Source: Acidobacteriota bacterium
Lineage (GTDB): Bacteria; Acidobacteriota; Blastocatellia; Pyrinomonadales; Pyrinomonadaceae
DNA: 64,000 nucleotides
Assembly: GCA_019239425.1 (NCBI GenBank)
Contig: JAFAZX010000015.1
Span: 1-64,000, forward strand
Direction of reading: 5' to 3'
Shown here: piece after piece, positions 49,598 to 59,310 of the stretch
Layout: each line of letters opens with the position of its first letter
How positions within the stretch are numbered: the first letter of the stretch is position 1
Program-made: the position numbers and the translations under genes
Notes under the pieces: generated by a model
Told to the model about the DNA's origin: nothing
The model's database searches: none
Seen by the model: only the letters and a program-made list of their open reading frames with translations

Positions 49598-50497
49598 ATG
49601 AAAAATCTTAACGGAATGAAAAATCTTAAAGTCCACACGCTCGCCCTCGCCTGCGCGCTCCTGCTGTGCGCGGCGAACCACGCCTCGGCCAGGCCCGCGC
49701 CGCAGCTCTCGGCCGCGCCCGCCTCCTACGCCGGGACTTATCATTACAAGACCTACCGGCCGGGCAAGGAGGGCTACGACAACACGCTCGAAGTCGAGGA
49801 CAGGGGTGGCGGCCGGCTCCACGTCACGCTCTCCGGCAGCTACATCTACAAGGCCAACGGCGAAGAGACGATGCACGAGGGCGGGGGCGAGGGCGACGCG
49901 ACCCTGCGCGGCAACGTCGCCACGGCGAGCGTCAAGCCCGACGGCGGCGACGCGCCCTGCCGCGTCATTATCATCTTCGAGGGCGGCGAGGCGGGCGTGA
50001 AGGCCGACACCTCCTGCGGCTTCAACGTCGAACTCGACGGCACCTACCGGAGCGCGAAGGCGTCCGCCGCGCGCAGGGCCGCCGCCGCCGCGACGGGGCC
50101 GCGCCAGGTCAGGTTCGACCGCCTGCCCGACTTCGTCAACGACCACCAGGCGAACAAGACCGGCTCAAGCTTCGTCATCACGTCGGTGCCCGCCGACAAG
50201 GTCAAGCTAATCAAGCCGGCCGGGCGCAAGGGGATGTTCTACCTGATGCTCGACGAATCGGACGGCGACGCCGCCTCGACTTTTCTCGCCTCGTCCGAGC
50301 TGGTCAAAAACCTGCGCGCCACCGACACGGCGGGGGTCGCCACGCTGCGCGTCACCGCCGTGCTGGTCGAGTTCGTCGGCAGCTTCGACATCTACCGCTC
50401 CTCCTTCGTCACGAAGGTCGAAGGGTACGGCGACGACGGCTCGCTCCTCTGGGTCGTCACGGGCGCCGGGCCGGTCAGGGCGAGTATGCGGCAGTAA
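49598..50497 (+). CDS. hypothetical secreted protein
   Basis: Signal peptide after duplicated MKNLNGMKNLKV start. Confidence 0.7.
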   Translation: MKNLNGMKNLKVHTLALACALLLCAANHASARPAPQLSAAPASYAGTYHYKTYRPGKEGYDNTLEVEDRGGGRLHVTLSGSYIYKANGEETMHEGGGEGDATLRGNVATASVKPDGGDAPCRVIIIFEGGEAGVKADTSCGFNVELDGTYRSAKASAARRAAAAATGPRQVRFDRLPDFVNDHQANKTGSSFVITSVPADKVKLIKPAGRKGMFYLMLDESDGDAASTFLASSELVKNLRATDTAGVATLRVTAVLVEFVGSFDIYRSSFVTKVEGYGDDGSLLWVVTGAGPVRASMRQ

Positions 50498-50539
50498 CTT
50501 CTTTCAGGCTCTCGAAAGCTGGCGTATAATCGCCGACTT

Positions 50540-51835
50540 ATGGCCGATGAGATAGCGAAAGCTGGTGCGGAGACCGAGTGCCTGACCCTGGCGGACAAGC
50601 TGCGCATGCTGCTTGAGATCACCAGGAAGATCAGCCGCTCGCTCGACCTCGAAGAGGTGCTGGCGCAGGTGATGGACACGCTCGACCAGCTCCTCCCTTA
50701 CGACGCCGCCGGCATCTACATCATCCGCCGCGACCCGCACGCCTCGGAGGGCGGCACGGCCTCGCTCGTCTTCCACGCCGAGGCCGTCCGCGGCTACGAC
50801 ATCGAAGAGCTGATGGAACTGCGTCTCAGGCTGGGGCAGGGGCTCATCGGCTGGGTCGCGCAGACGGGCGAATCGGTCGTCGTCCCCGACGTGCGCAAGG
50901 ACGCGCGCTACGTCAACGCGCGCAAGGAGACGCGCTCCGAGGTCGTCGCCCCCATCATCTCGAACGACTCGGTGATCGGCGTCTTCGACCTGGAGTCCGA
51001 CGACCTCAACGCCTACACCGAGGAGGACAAGCAGCTCCTCATGCTGCTCGCCTCGCAGGTCGCCATCATCGTCGAGAAGGCGATGCTCCACGAGCAGCTC
51101 GTCGAGAAGAAGCGGCTGGAGGCGCAGCTCGAAGTCGCCCGGCAGGTGCAGCTCGCGCTCCTGCCCGAGCGCGACCCGGAGGTGGACGGCTTCGACATCT
51201 CCGCCTACAACTTCTCGACCGAGGAGGTCTCGGGCGACTACTACGACTTCGTCAAACCCTACGAAGACCACGTCGGCCTCGTCATCGCCGACGTGTCGGG
51301 GAAGGGCGTGCCGGCGTCGCTGCTGATGGCCTTCCTGCGCGCCAGCCTGCGCGCGGCCATCCACACCGGCTACGCGCCGAACGTCGCGATGGCGAAGGTC
51401 AACTATCTGCTGTGGGAGTCCATCGACCCGCACCAGTTCGTGACCTGTTTCTACGGCATGCTCGACGCGACGAACCGGACGCTGGCCTTCGTCAACGCGG
51501 GCCACAACCCCCTGCTCATCCTCAACCCCGACGGCCCGCGCTTCATCGAGCGCGGCGGCCTCCCGCTGGGGCTGTTCAAGGACACGCGCTACTACGAGTA
51601 CTACCTGCCCATCGACTCCGGCCAGATTCTCGTCCTCTACACCGACGGCGCGACCGAGGCGCAGAGTCCGGAGGGGCAGGAGTACGGCCGCTCGCGCCTC
51701 GTGGACGCCGTCCGCCGCAGCCGCGACCTCAGCGCCCGCAAGATGATCGACTACATCTACAACGACATCTTCGACTGGACGGGCGGCCGCGGCTCCGGCG
51801 ACGACGTGACGTTCGTGGTGATAAAAGCTCTTTGA
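50540..51835 (+). CDS. GAF domain SpoIIE-family protein phosphatase (RsbU-like)
   Basis: GAF AGIYIIRRDPHAS...; VSGDYYDFVKPYEDHVGLVIADVSGKGVPASLLMA; LYTDGATEA. Confidence 0.93.
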   Translation: MADEIAKAGAETECLTLADKLRMLLEITRKISRSLDLEEVLAQVMDTLDQLLPYDAAGIYIIRRDPHASEGGTASLVFHAEAVRGYDIEELMELRLRLGQGLIGWVAQTGESVVVPDVRKDARYVNARKETRSEVVAPIISNDSVIGVFDLESDDLNAYTEEDKQLLMLLASQVAIIVEKAMLHEQLVEKKRLEAQLEVARQVQLALLPERDPEVDGFDISAYNFSTEEVSGDYYDFVKPYEDHVGLVIADVSGKGVPASLLMAFLRASLRAAIHTGYAPNVAMAKVNYLLWESIDPHQFVTCFYGMLDATNRTLAFVNAGHNPLLILNPDGPRFIERGGLPLGLFKDTRYYEYYLPIDSGQILVLYTDGATEAQSPEGQEYGRSRLVDAVRRSRDLSARKMIDYIYNDIFDWTGGRGSGDDVTFVVIKAL

Positions 51836-51986
51836 GTAGGCAGTAGGCAGATGGCAGTAGGCAGTTAAAACAAAAAGACGGGCCGAATGAATCGGGGGAG
51901 GCGAGTTGCGCAACTCGCCTCCCCCGAAATATTTTCGCCAGTTTCTCTACCGGCTAACTGCCTACTGCCATCTGCCTACTGCCTGC
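51834..51986. repeat. heptad inverted repeat, family A copy 4 with nested 34-bp palindrome (51893-51926)
   Basis: gagtaggcagtaggcagatggcagtaggcagtta / taactgcctactgccatctgcctactgcctgctt; inner cgggggaggcgagttgcgcaactcgcctcccccg. Confidence 0.95.
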
Positions 51987-51991
51987 TTTTC

Positions 51992-52249
51992 TCAGTGCGC
52001 TGTCGCCGACTCGTGCGCGTGGTCGCCGCCGGGGGCGACGGGCGCGCGGTAGTTGCCGAAGCGGAACTCGGCCTCGGGCTCGTCGAAGCTGTAGACGTCG
52101 AAGCCGTAGGCGTCGAAGTACGCGACGAGGTCGTCGGACGAGCGCAGGAAGATGACCGGCTCGTAGCCCGCGTCGGCGCGTATCTCAAGGATGCGCTCAA
52201 GTATCTCCAACGGGGCAAAGACTCTCGCGGGGTCTCGGTACGTCGCCAT
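51992..52249 (-). CDS. small hypothetical protein
   Basis: MATYRDPARVFAPLEILERILEIRADAGYEPVIFLRSSDDLVAYFDAYGFDVYSF. Confidence 0.65.
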   Translation of the reverse strand: MATYRDPARVFAPLEILERILEIRADAGYEPVIFLRSSDDLVAYFDAYGFDVYSFDEPEAEFRFGNYRAPVAPGGDHAHESATAH

Positions 52250-52618
52250 ACTCTCACGCCTCCTTTCCGGCCGCGGGCTTCAATTGCTTAACGAACACGA
52301 CCCGCGCCGTCTGGATTGAGATGTACGCCGAAGCGGCCACAGTTGTTTGCAAGACGAGTGACATTTCCGTTACGACTGTTTACGGAAATATGCGGGGCGC
52401 GCCCCCCGTGTACTTCACAGTAGGCCTTCCGATTCCGCAGCGTCCGTCGCGGGCCGGCCCACGATCCGGCCCCGCGAAATTCCTACTTGCCAACCGGCCC
52501 GCCGTTCTGTCATTTTAGATGTGGGGAACAGAACGCGGACTCCGCGCGCCCCTTTACAGCCCACCGCCCTCGTGCCCGAGCACTAGTTTACGCCTACGGC
52601 CCCCGGAGCAGACCTTAG

Positions 52619-53836
52619 ATGAGCACACCCCAAGCGCCTTTTTCCGCGCCGCCACCCCCGGCGGGCGCGCCGCCGCAGTTGAATTTTTTGAACGTCCTCC
52701 AGCGCATGCTGGCCGTCTCGGACAAGGTCAGCGACCTGATCTTCTCGCCGGGGCGCCCGCCGCAGGTCGAGCTGATGGGCGAGCTACAGCCCGTCGAGGT
52801 GCCCGGCCTGGAGAAGATTCTGCCCAACCACACTGCCTCGCTCGCCAAGCTCATCATCGGCAACCACCTGACGGCCGGCGACAACCTGCAGAAGTTCGGC
52901 TCGGCCGACCTCTCCTTCAGCGCGCCCGGCTTCGCGCGCTTCCGCGTCAACATCTTCATGCAGCGCGGCACGCACGCCATCGTCATGCGCGTCATCCCCA
53001 ACCGCCCGCCGCAGTGGAGCGACTACAACCTGCCCGAAGTCTTGAAGGAGATTTGCGGACTCAAGAACGGCATCGTGCTGGTGACGGGGCCGACCGGCTC
53101 CGGCAAGTCCACGACGCTCGCCGCCGTCATCGACCTCATCAACGAGTCGAAGGCGTACCACATCGTCACCATCGAAGACCCGATAGAGTTCCTCCACATG
53201 CACAAGCGCTCGACCATCCACCAGCGCGAGCTGCATTCCGACACGCCCAACTTCGCGCTCGCCCTGCGCGCGGCCCTGCGCCAGGCTCCGAAGGTCATCC
53301 TCGTCGGCGAGATGCGCGACCGCGAGACCATCGAGGTCGCGCTCGAAGCGGCCGAGACGGGCCACCTCGTCCTCTCGACGCTGCACACCATCGACGCCGC
53401 GAAGACCGTCGACCGCATCGTCGGCGTCTTCCCGAAGAACGAGGAGAAGTCGATCCGCACCCGCCTGTCGCAGTCGTTCCGCTTCATCGTCTCGCAGCGC
53501 CTGCTGCCGCGCGCGGATCGGCAGGGGCGTATCGCCGCCATCGAAATCCTGAAGTCCACGGCCCGCACGCGCGAGTACATGGAGTACGGCGAGCGCGAGG
53601 GCAAGTCGCTCGTGGACGCGATGGAACAGGGCGAGCTCGACGGCATGCAGACCTTCGACAGCGTGCTCGAACAATACGTCCGCGGCGGCGTCGTGAAGAA
53701 GGAGGACGCCATGTCCTACGCCAGCAACCCCGGCAACTTCCTCCTCCGCCTCAGCGACATGGGCTCCGGCGGCGGGGTCGGCGCGATGCCCCCGCCGAGC
53801 GGCGGCGGCGGCTCGATGCTCGACATGCTCGAATAG
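52619..53836 (+). CDS. pilT: type IV pilus twitching motility ATPase PilT
   Basis: VTGPTGSGKSTTLAAVID; SFRFIVSQRLLPRADRQGRIAAIEILKSTARTREY. Confidence 0.93.
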   Translation: MSTPQAPFSAPPPPAGAPPQLNFLNVLQRMLAVSDKVSDLIFSPGRPPQVELMGELQPVEVPGLEKILPNHTASLAKLIIGNHLTAGDNLQKFGSADLSFSAPGFARFRVNIFMQRGTHAIVMRVIPNRPPQWSDYNLPEVLKEICGLKNGIVLVTGPTGSGKSTTLAAVIDLINESKAYHIVTIEDPIEFLHMHKRSTIHQRELHSDTPNFALALRAALRQAPKVILVGEMRDRETIEVALEAAETGHLVLSTLHTIDAAKTVDRIVGVFPKNEEKSIRTRLSQSFRFIVSQRLLPRADRQGRIAAIEILKSTARTREYMEYGEREGKSLVDAMEQGELDGMQTFDSVLEQYVRGGVVKKEDAMSYASNPGNFLLRLSDMGSGGGVGAMPPPSGGGGSMLDMLE

Positions 53837-53841
53837 ACGAT

Positions 53842-53966
53842 GGGCAGAAGCCCGACCGTGAGGGAGGGCGTAGGTCTTACCATAAAGGAGGATGAGAGGC
53901 AGCGTGCTTCTCATCCTCCTTTTTATTGTTGCTTCGACGCCCTCCCTCACGGTCGGGCTTCTGCCC
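53842..53966. repeat. inverted repeat, family H copy 2; 30-bp perfect arms with nested 14-bp hairpin (53884-53922)
   Basis: gggcagaagcccgaccgtgagggagggcgt and reverse complement; inner aaaggaggatgaga/tctcatcctccttt. Confidence 0.96.
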
Positions 53967-53985
53967 CGGGCGTAATAGGTGCAAA

Positions 53986-55740
53986 ATGGCGGCAACCATG
54001 TGGGCGTGGGTCAGACATCAAACCGGCGTGGCTCTGTCTGAGTTTAGATTCCGGGCTTTGTGGTCGGCGCTGGTGTTGGCGGCGCTGGTCGGCGTGTGTG
54101 CGGCTGTGCCGTCGTCGGCGCAAGGGGACGGCGAGGGCTTCGTCAACCTCGCGCTGCCGGCGGGCGGCGAGGTCTTGGTCGAGAACAGGCGCGGCGACCT
54201 GCGCGTCGAGGTCTGGGAGGGCGAGCAAGTCGGTGTGGCGGCGACGGTCGCGCCAGTCGCGCAGACGCCGAAGGCCGCGAAGCCCGCGGCCCGGCGCGCG
54301 GGGCGCAGCAAGAAGGCGGCGCCGAGTTCAAGACTCCCTATCAACGTCGAGACCGTGGGCGGCGCGCTGAAGATAACGGTCGAGCGTGCGGTCTCGGCCG
54401 CCGCGCCGCGCGTGGACTTGAGGTTGCGCGTGCCCGCGTCGGCGCGGCTGAAGGTCTACACCTCGGACGGCGAGTTGGAGGTGTCGGGGCTGCCGGCCTC
54501 GCTCGTCGCGCAGACGCTCTCGGGCGAGCTGCGCGTGGCGCTGCCGAGGGCTTCGGGGGCGAGCGTCACCGCGCAGTCGCTCAACGGCACGGTCAGCGTC
54601 GCACGCGGCTTCGAGTCCGAGGGCGCGGCGGCGCGCGACCTGCGCGGGAAATTCCAGACGGGCGGCGCCGGCCCCTCCGTCAACCTCTTCTCGGGGCGCG
54701 GCCGCATCAGCCTCGAAACGCTCACGCCCGGCGCGCGCAGTTCCGAGTCGGCGCGCACGGCGACGCCGCAGCGTGTGAAGGAGGCGCAGGACGAGGGTTC
54801 GTTCAAGCCCGCGCGGCAGCCGCCGCAGCCCGTCGAGACGCCGCAGGAGGTCGACGAGGACGAGGTCGTGCGCGTCGAGTCCGACCTCGTCACGCTCAAC
54901 GTCTCGGTCGTCGAGCGCGCGAGCGGGCGCGGGCTGCAGGGGCTTGCGGCCGAAGACTTCCGCGTCTACGAAGACCGCGTCGAGCAGAAGGTCGAACACT
55001 TCGAGGCGTCCGAGGCGCCCTTCGACCTGCTGCTCCTGCTCGACCTTTCGGGTTCGACCGCGCGCGTGACCGACACCATCCGCGCCGCCGCGCGCCGCTT
55101 CGTCGCCGTCACGCGCCCGCAGGATCGGGTCGGCGTCATCGCCTTCTCCGGCACGGCCGCGGTCGTCTCGCCCCTGACGAGCGACCGCGCGCGCCTGAAC
55201 GCCGCGCTCGAACGGATGGCGCCGCCGGGCGGCGACACGCGGCTGCACGACTCCCTGGCCTACGCGCTCGACTTCCTCGAACGCTCGGCCGAGCCCTCGC
55301 GCCGCCGCGCGCTCATCGTGATGAGCGACGGGCTCGACTCGACGCTGCCGAACGTGACGGGCGTCGGCTCTCGAATTTCTTATCAAGAGATACGCGACCG
55401 CGTGCAGGAGTTCGACGGCGTGGTCTACTCGGTCTGGACGAACACGGAGTTCTACGAGGCGTTCAGCCCCGAGGACATACAGCCGGAGACCTACGACCTC
55501 GCGCACGACCGGATGAAGGAACTGGCCGAGGCCGGCGGCGGACTCTTCTACGAGGTCGAGAAGCTCGAAGACCTGGCCGGCGCCTACGAGCGCGTCGTCG
55601 CAGACCTCGGCACCGTCTACAGCCTCTCCTACCGCCCCACCAACAAGCGCCGCGACGGCGCCTGGCGCGCCATCCACATACGCCTCCCGCGCCGCCCCGA
55701 CGCCGTCGCACGCGGCCGCCGCGGCTACTCCGCTAAATGA
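53986..55740 (+). CDS. VWFA-related (Acidobacterial type) secreted protein with N-terminal DUF4097-like beta region
   Basis: VTLNVSVVERASGRGLQGLAAEDFRVYEDRVEQKVEHFE; LLLLDLSGSTARV MIDAS. Confidence 0.88.
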   Translation: MAATMWAWVRHQTGVALSEFRFRALWSALVLAALVGVCAAVPSSAQGDGEGFVNLALPAGGEVLVENRRGDLRVEVWEGEQVGVAATVAPVAQTPKAAKPAARRAGRSKKAAPSSRLPINVETVGGALKITVERAVSAAAPRVDLRLRVPASARLKVYTSDGELEVSGLPASLVAQTLSGELRVALPRASGASVTAQSLNGTVSVARGFESEGAAARDLRGKFQTGGAGPSVNLFSGRGRISLETLTPGARSSESARTATPQRVKEAQDEGSFKPARQPPQPVETPQEVDEDEVVRVESDLVTLNVSVVERASGRGLQGLAAEDFRVYEDRVEQKVEHFEASEAPFDLLLLLDLSGSTARVTDTIRAAARRFVAVTRPQDRVGVIAFSGTAAVVSPLTSDRARLNAALERMAPPGGDTRLHDSLAYALDFLERSAEPSRRRALIVMSDGLDSTLPNVTGVGSRISYQEIRDRVQEFDGVVYSVWTNTEFYEAFSPEDIQPETYDLAHDRMKELAEAGGGLFYEVEKLEDLAGAYERVVADLGTVYSLSYRPTNKRRDGAWRAIHIRLPRRPDAVARGRRGYSAK

Positions 55741-55811
55741 GTGATGAGTGATGAGTGATAAGAAAGAGCCGCAGCCTTTTCTTATCACTTATCACTCATC
55801 ACTTATCACTT
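55738..55811. repeat. heptad inverted repeat, family B copy 3
   Basis: tgagtgatgagtgatgagtgataagaaa / tttcttatcacttatcactcatcacttatca; contains both convergent stop codons. Confidence 0.94.
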
Positions 55812-56921
55812 CTCCTCCGGCTCTTCGTACGCGCCGTAGGAGAGGAGGAGGGCGGCGGCTTCGTCGGACTCGGCCTCGCGTGCGTGCCAGAGGGCCGTGT
55901 GCCCTTCGTTGTCGCGGTATGAAAAATCTGCGCCGGCCTGTATGAGCAGGCGGACGGCGTCGGCCGAGCCCGCGTCGGCCGCGTTCATCAGCGCCGTCCG
56001 GCCCTCCTTGTTTCGCGCGTTCACCTTCGCGCCCGCCCGCAACAAGAGTTCGACCACGTCCGCGCGGCCCTGCTCGGCGGCGGCTAGAAGCGCCGTGTCT
56101 CCGTTCTCGTCCCGCAGGTTGACCTTCGCCCCCGCGTCGAGCAGGTCGCGCACGGCCTCGACCGGAGTCCCTTCGCGCAGGCGCATCAGCGCCGTCTGCC
56201 CGTACGAGAGCCGCGCGTTGACGCGCGCGCCGCGCCAGAGCAGCTCGCGCATCATCTCGCGGTTGCCGTTCATGTAGGCGTGCGCGAGCGCCGTCGTGCC
56301 GTAGTGTTTGTCGAGGACGTTCACGTCCGCCTCCTCGAAGAGCAGGAGACGCTTGACGGCTTCGAGGTCGTTATCCATCGCCGCCCTGATGAGCGGCTCG
56401 CTCGGCGGAAGGGCGACGAGCCCCGCCGTCATGGTAATCAGCTCTCTCCCTTCAATGGGCAGGTTTTGGATGGACACGTTTTGAACCTGTGTGTCCTGCA
56501 CGGGCGCGGACTCCTGCTTGATTTCCGCGGGCACGTTGCTCGTGTTGACGATCTGCTGTGCGGGCTCTTGTATCACCTCCTGCGCGCGCGCGGCGGCGGC
56601 CGAGCAGAGCGTGAGCGCCGCGCCGAAAGCGCCCGCGACGAGGCGCGAGGCGCGGCGGCCGAGCTGGTAGAGCGGCTCGGCGAGCGAGCGCGTGCGCGGC
56701 ACGCCCCGCGAGTCGTGCTCGATGCGCATGCAGAGCTGCCCGCCCGAGCGCAGGACGAGGTCGAGCGCCTCACGCGGCGTGACCTCGGACATGTTGTGTA
56801 CGTGCTTCCGGCAGCGCGCGCAGAAACGCGAGCGCGCGTCGCCGGACATGGAGCCCCAGTCGGCCTCGCAGGGCTCGGAGACTCGCAGGAGTTCGTGCGG
56901 CTTCGGAAGGTGTCGCGGCAT
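55806..56921 (-). CDS. ankyrin repeat protein with N-terminal Cys/His motif and TM segment
   Basis: CEADWGSMSGDARSRFCARCRKHVHNMSEVTPREALDLVLRSGGQLCMRI; repeated GDTALLAAAEQGRADVVELLLRAGAKVN. Confidence 0.88.
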   Translation of the reverse strand: MPRHLPKPHELLRVSEPCEADWGSMSGDARSRFCARCRKHVHNMSEVTPREALDLVLRSGGQLCMRIEHDSRGVPRTRSLAEPLYQLGRRASRLVAGAFGAALTLCSAAAARAQEVIQEPAQQIVNTSNVPAEIKQESAPVQDTQVQNVSIQNLPIEGRELITMTAGLVALPPSEPLIRAAMDNDLEAVKRLLLFEEADVNVLDKHYGTTALAHAYMNGNREMMRELLWRGARVNARLSYGQTALMRLREGTPVEAVRDLLDAGAKVNLRDENGDTALLAAAEQGRADVVELLLRAGAKVNARNKEGRTALMNAADAGSADAVRLLIQAGADFSYRDNEGHTALWHAREAESDEAAALLLSYGAYEEPEEK

Positions 56922-57104
56922 GTGTGGACTCCTCTCCTCGAACGGTTCGCCGAAAACGTCTGTGGTCGGAGAGCCTGGGGAGTCGCTCCGCATGGGGACT
57001 GCCTTGATTTTGACCCTCAGATGCGAACTCTCCCGCCGAGGGTTGTTGGGGGCTTCGGACTGTGTACGAAAAAATGGGAGGCGGGAGGGACGGCCGTGGC
57101 GCGT

Positions 57105-57683
57105 TCAGTCTGTGAAGAGACGTTCGACCTGGAGGCGGAGGCCGGGAAAGACTGCCGACTCGACGGACTCTCCACGGCCGAACGTTCGGCCTTCATCGAA
57201 GGTGCCGGCGCCCGTCTGCCTTCGCACCTCGACCGTCCGCTCGGTCTCATCTATCAGCCACAATTCGCCGACGCCGAGCGCGGCGTAAGTCTCGGCCTTC
57301 CTGTTCCGGTCGTAGACGGCCGACCCCGGCGAGATGACCTCGACGACGAGGTCGGCCGAGTCTCGGTGATTCGGTGTGAAGCCTGTCGAACGTTCGTCTG
57401 AGACGTAAAACAGGTCGGGTTCAAGGTAAGTCCGCCCGCTCGTCCAGATGGCCGCCCGAGGGAAATAGATTTTTCCACGGTAGCGTCTGGCTCGACGGTG
57501 TGCACCTAAGATGTCGGCGAGGCGCGCCACGACATCATCGTGTGTTTCTTCGGGAGGAGGGGTCACGTAGAGAACTCCGTCGATGAGTTCAAGCTTCGAC
57601 CTGTCTGGCGGGTCAGGCAGTTGCCAAAACTCTTCAAGCGTGTAGGTCTTGACCGGCGGGGAAGTGTTTACGCTGGTACTCAT
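57105..57683 (-). CDS. Uma2 family (DUF820) endonuclease-like
   Basis: YTLEEFWQLPDPPDRSKLELIDGVLYVTPPP...LEPDLFYVS..ADLVVEVISPGSAVYDRNRKAETYAALGVGELWLID. Confidence 0.92.
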   Translation of the reverse strand: MSTSVNTSPPVKTYTLEEFWQLPDPPDRSKLELIDGVLYVTPPPEETHDDVVARLADILGAHRRARRYRGKIYFPRAAIWTSGRTYLEPDLFYVSDERSTGFTPNHRDSADLVVEVISPGSAVYDRNRKAETYAALGVGELWLIDETERTVEVRRQTGAGTFDEGRTFGRGESVESAVFPGLRLQVERLFTD

Positions 57684-57852
57684 CGCAAGCCTCTAATCGC
57701 GGAGTATAGCACCGCGTCAAATCGAAGAAAGTTTGAAAGTACTCGCCACGCTAGGTCGCGACTGAGCTTCTGTTAGACTTAGGTTCCGCTGCAACGTCTG
57801 AGGCTTTTTTGGGCGGCAGCGCGGGGGGCGGTTCCGGCGTCTAAGTCTTGGT

Positions 57853-59205
57853 ATGCGTACAAGGGGAAGCAATCTTTTAATCTTCGTCGTGGTGCTGGCC
57901 GTCGCGGCCGCGGGGCTGACGTTCTTTCTGGCGAAGCGTTCGCGCCCGCGCGTGGTGTCGCCCGTGGCGGCGGCCACGCCCGACGCGCCGCCCGCGCGTA
58001 GAACCCTGCCGCCGCTCCCACAGCGCCCGCTCTCGCCGCGCCTGAAGTCTCTGCGCGACCGCGCGGCGGAGACGGCCTCGCGCGTGCGCGGACTCGAATG
58101 GCGCGGCGAGGTCGGGATGACGGAGCTTTCGGGCTGGGAGTACGGCACGCGCACGAAGGAGATCGCGGACGTGCTCGGCACCGACGACCTGAAGGGCCTG
58201 AGCCGCCTGGCGGTCGCGGGCGGGATGCTGCCCGAGGGCACAGACCTCGCCTCGCTCGCCGTCAGCTTTACGGCGGCCACCGCGGGCGCGACCTACTCGC
58301 CGCTCGACAAGCAGGTGCTCCTCGTCACGGAGCGCGGCGGCGTGCGCGACTCCGGCCTGCTCACGCACGAGTTCGTACACGCCCTGCAGGATCAGCACTT
58401 CGACCTGCTCAAGATGGTGCTCGCCCGCCCGTTCAGCTTCGACAGCGAGGAGGCCGCCTTCGCGCTCGTCGAGGGCGACGCCGTCAGCGTCGAGCGACGC
58501 GCGACGCAGGGCGACGCCTGGGCGCGCAAGACGGTCGAAGACCTGACGCGCGAAGAGGACGAGCGCTACGCGCCTTACCGAAAAGGCATCGGCGCCTTCT
58601 TCCCGCCGCTGCTCACGGAGACCTTCATCTTCCGCTACCGCGACGGCCTGCACTTCGTCGAGACGCTCAGGCGCGCGCGCCCGGCCGTCAGCACCGACGA
58701 AGTCTTCCGCCGCCCGCCGCAGTCCTCCGAGCAGGTCTTACACCCGGAGAAGTATCTCTCGGGCGAGCCGCCGCGCGAGGTCGAACTCGACTTGGAGGCC
58801 TTCGCGGACGAGGGCTGGCGCCCCGTGGCGACGACGCCGCTCGGCGAGGTAGGCGTGCGCGGGCTTCTGCTGGCCGGCGTCCCGGCGGAAGAGGCCAAGC
58901 GCGCCGCCGCGGGCTGGGGCGGCGACCGCTCGTTTGTTTTTGAAAGGGAAGGGCGCGGGCCGCTCTTCGTCTGGCGGACGCTCTGGGACACGCCGCGCGA
59001 CGCGCAGGAGTTCTTCCGCGCCTACAACCAGATGCTGCAGCAGCGCGCCGCGCCCGGCGCCAACACGCAGGGCGAGTCCGAGCGCGATTGGCGCGAGGGG
59101 GAATCGCTCACGCGCGTGCGGCTCGAAGGCGAGGCGGTGGTCGTCGTGCGCGGGGCGGAGGATGACGTGGCCGGGGCTTTGAAGTTGGCCGTACGTGGTC
59201 GTTAA
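57853..59205 (+). CDS. putative secreted zinc metallopeptidase-like protein
   Basis: LTHEFVHALQDQHFDL (HExxH-type); N-terminal TM segment. Confidence 0.7.
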   Translation: MRTRGSNLLIFVVVLAVAAAGLTFFLAKRSRPRVVSPVAAATPDAPPARRTLPPLPQRPLSPRLKSLRDRAAETASRVRGLEWRGEVGMTELSGWEYGTRTKEIADVLGTDDLKGLSRLAVAGGMLPEGTDLASLAVSFTAATAGATYSPLDKQVLLVTERGGVRDSGLLTHEFVHALQDQHFDLLKMVLARPFSFDSEEAAFALVEGDAVSVERRATQGDAWARKTVEDLTREEDERYAPYRKGIGAFFPPLLTETFIFRYRDGLHFVETLRRARPAVSTDEVFRRPPQSSEQVLHPEKYLSGEPPREVELDLEAFADEGWRPVATTPLGEVGVRGLLLAGVPAEEAKRAAAGWGGDRSFVFEREGRGPLFVWRTLWDTPRDAQEFFRAYNQMLQQRAAPGANTQGESERDWREGESLTRVRLEGEAVVVVRGAEDDVAGALKLAVRGR

Positions 59206-59310
59206 GAACGCGCGGAAAATCCCTTGTCATGTGGCGCGCGCGGGAGTATTCTTGCGGCGGAAAACACAGCTCTCCCTTGTCGTCCCAAGAGTTTCCAAGG
59301 TGGTGCCCAC

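Noticed and set aside
51887-52291. 134-aa plus-strand ORF beginning inside a family A element
   Set aside because: Overlaps the repeat and is antisense to the better-supported 85-aa ORF
53842-53966. Family H as an insertion sequence
   Set aside because: Only 125 bp, with no transposase ORF between the arms
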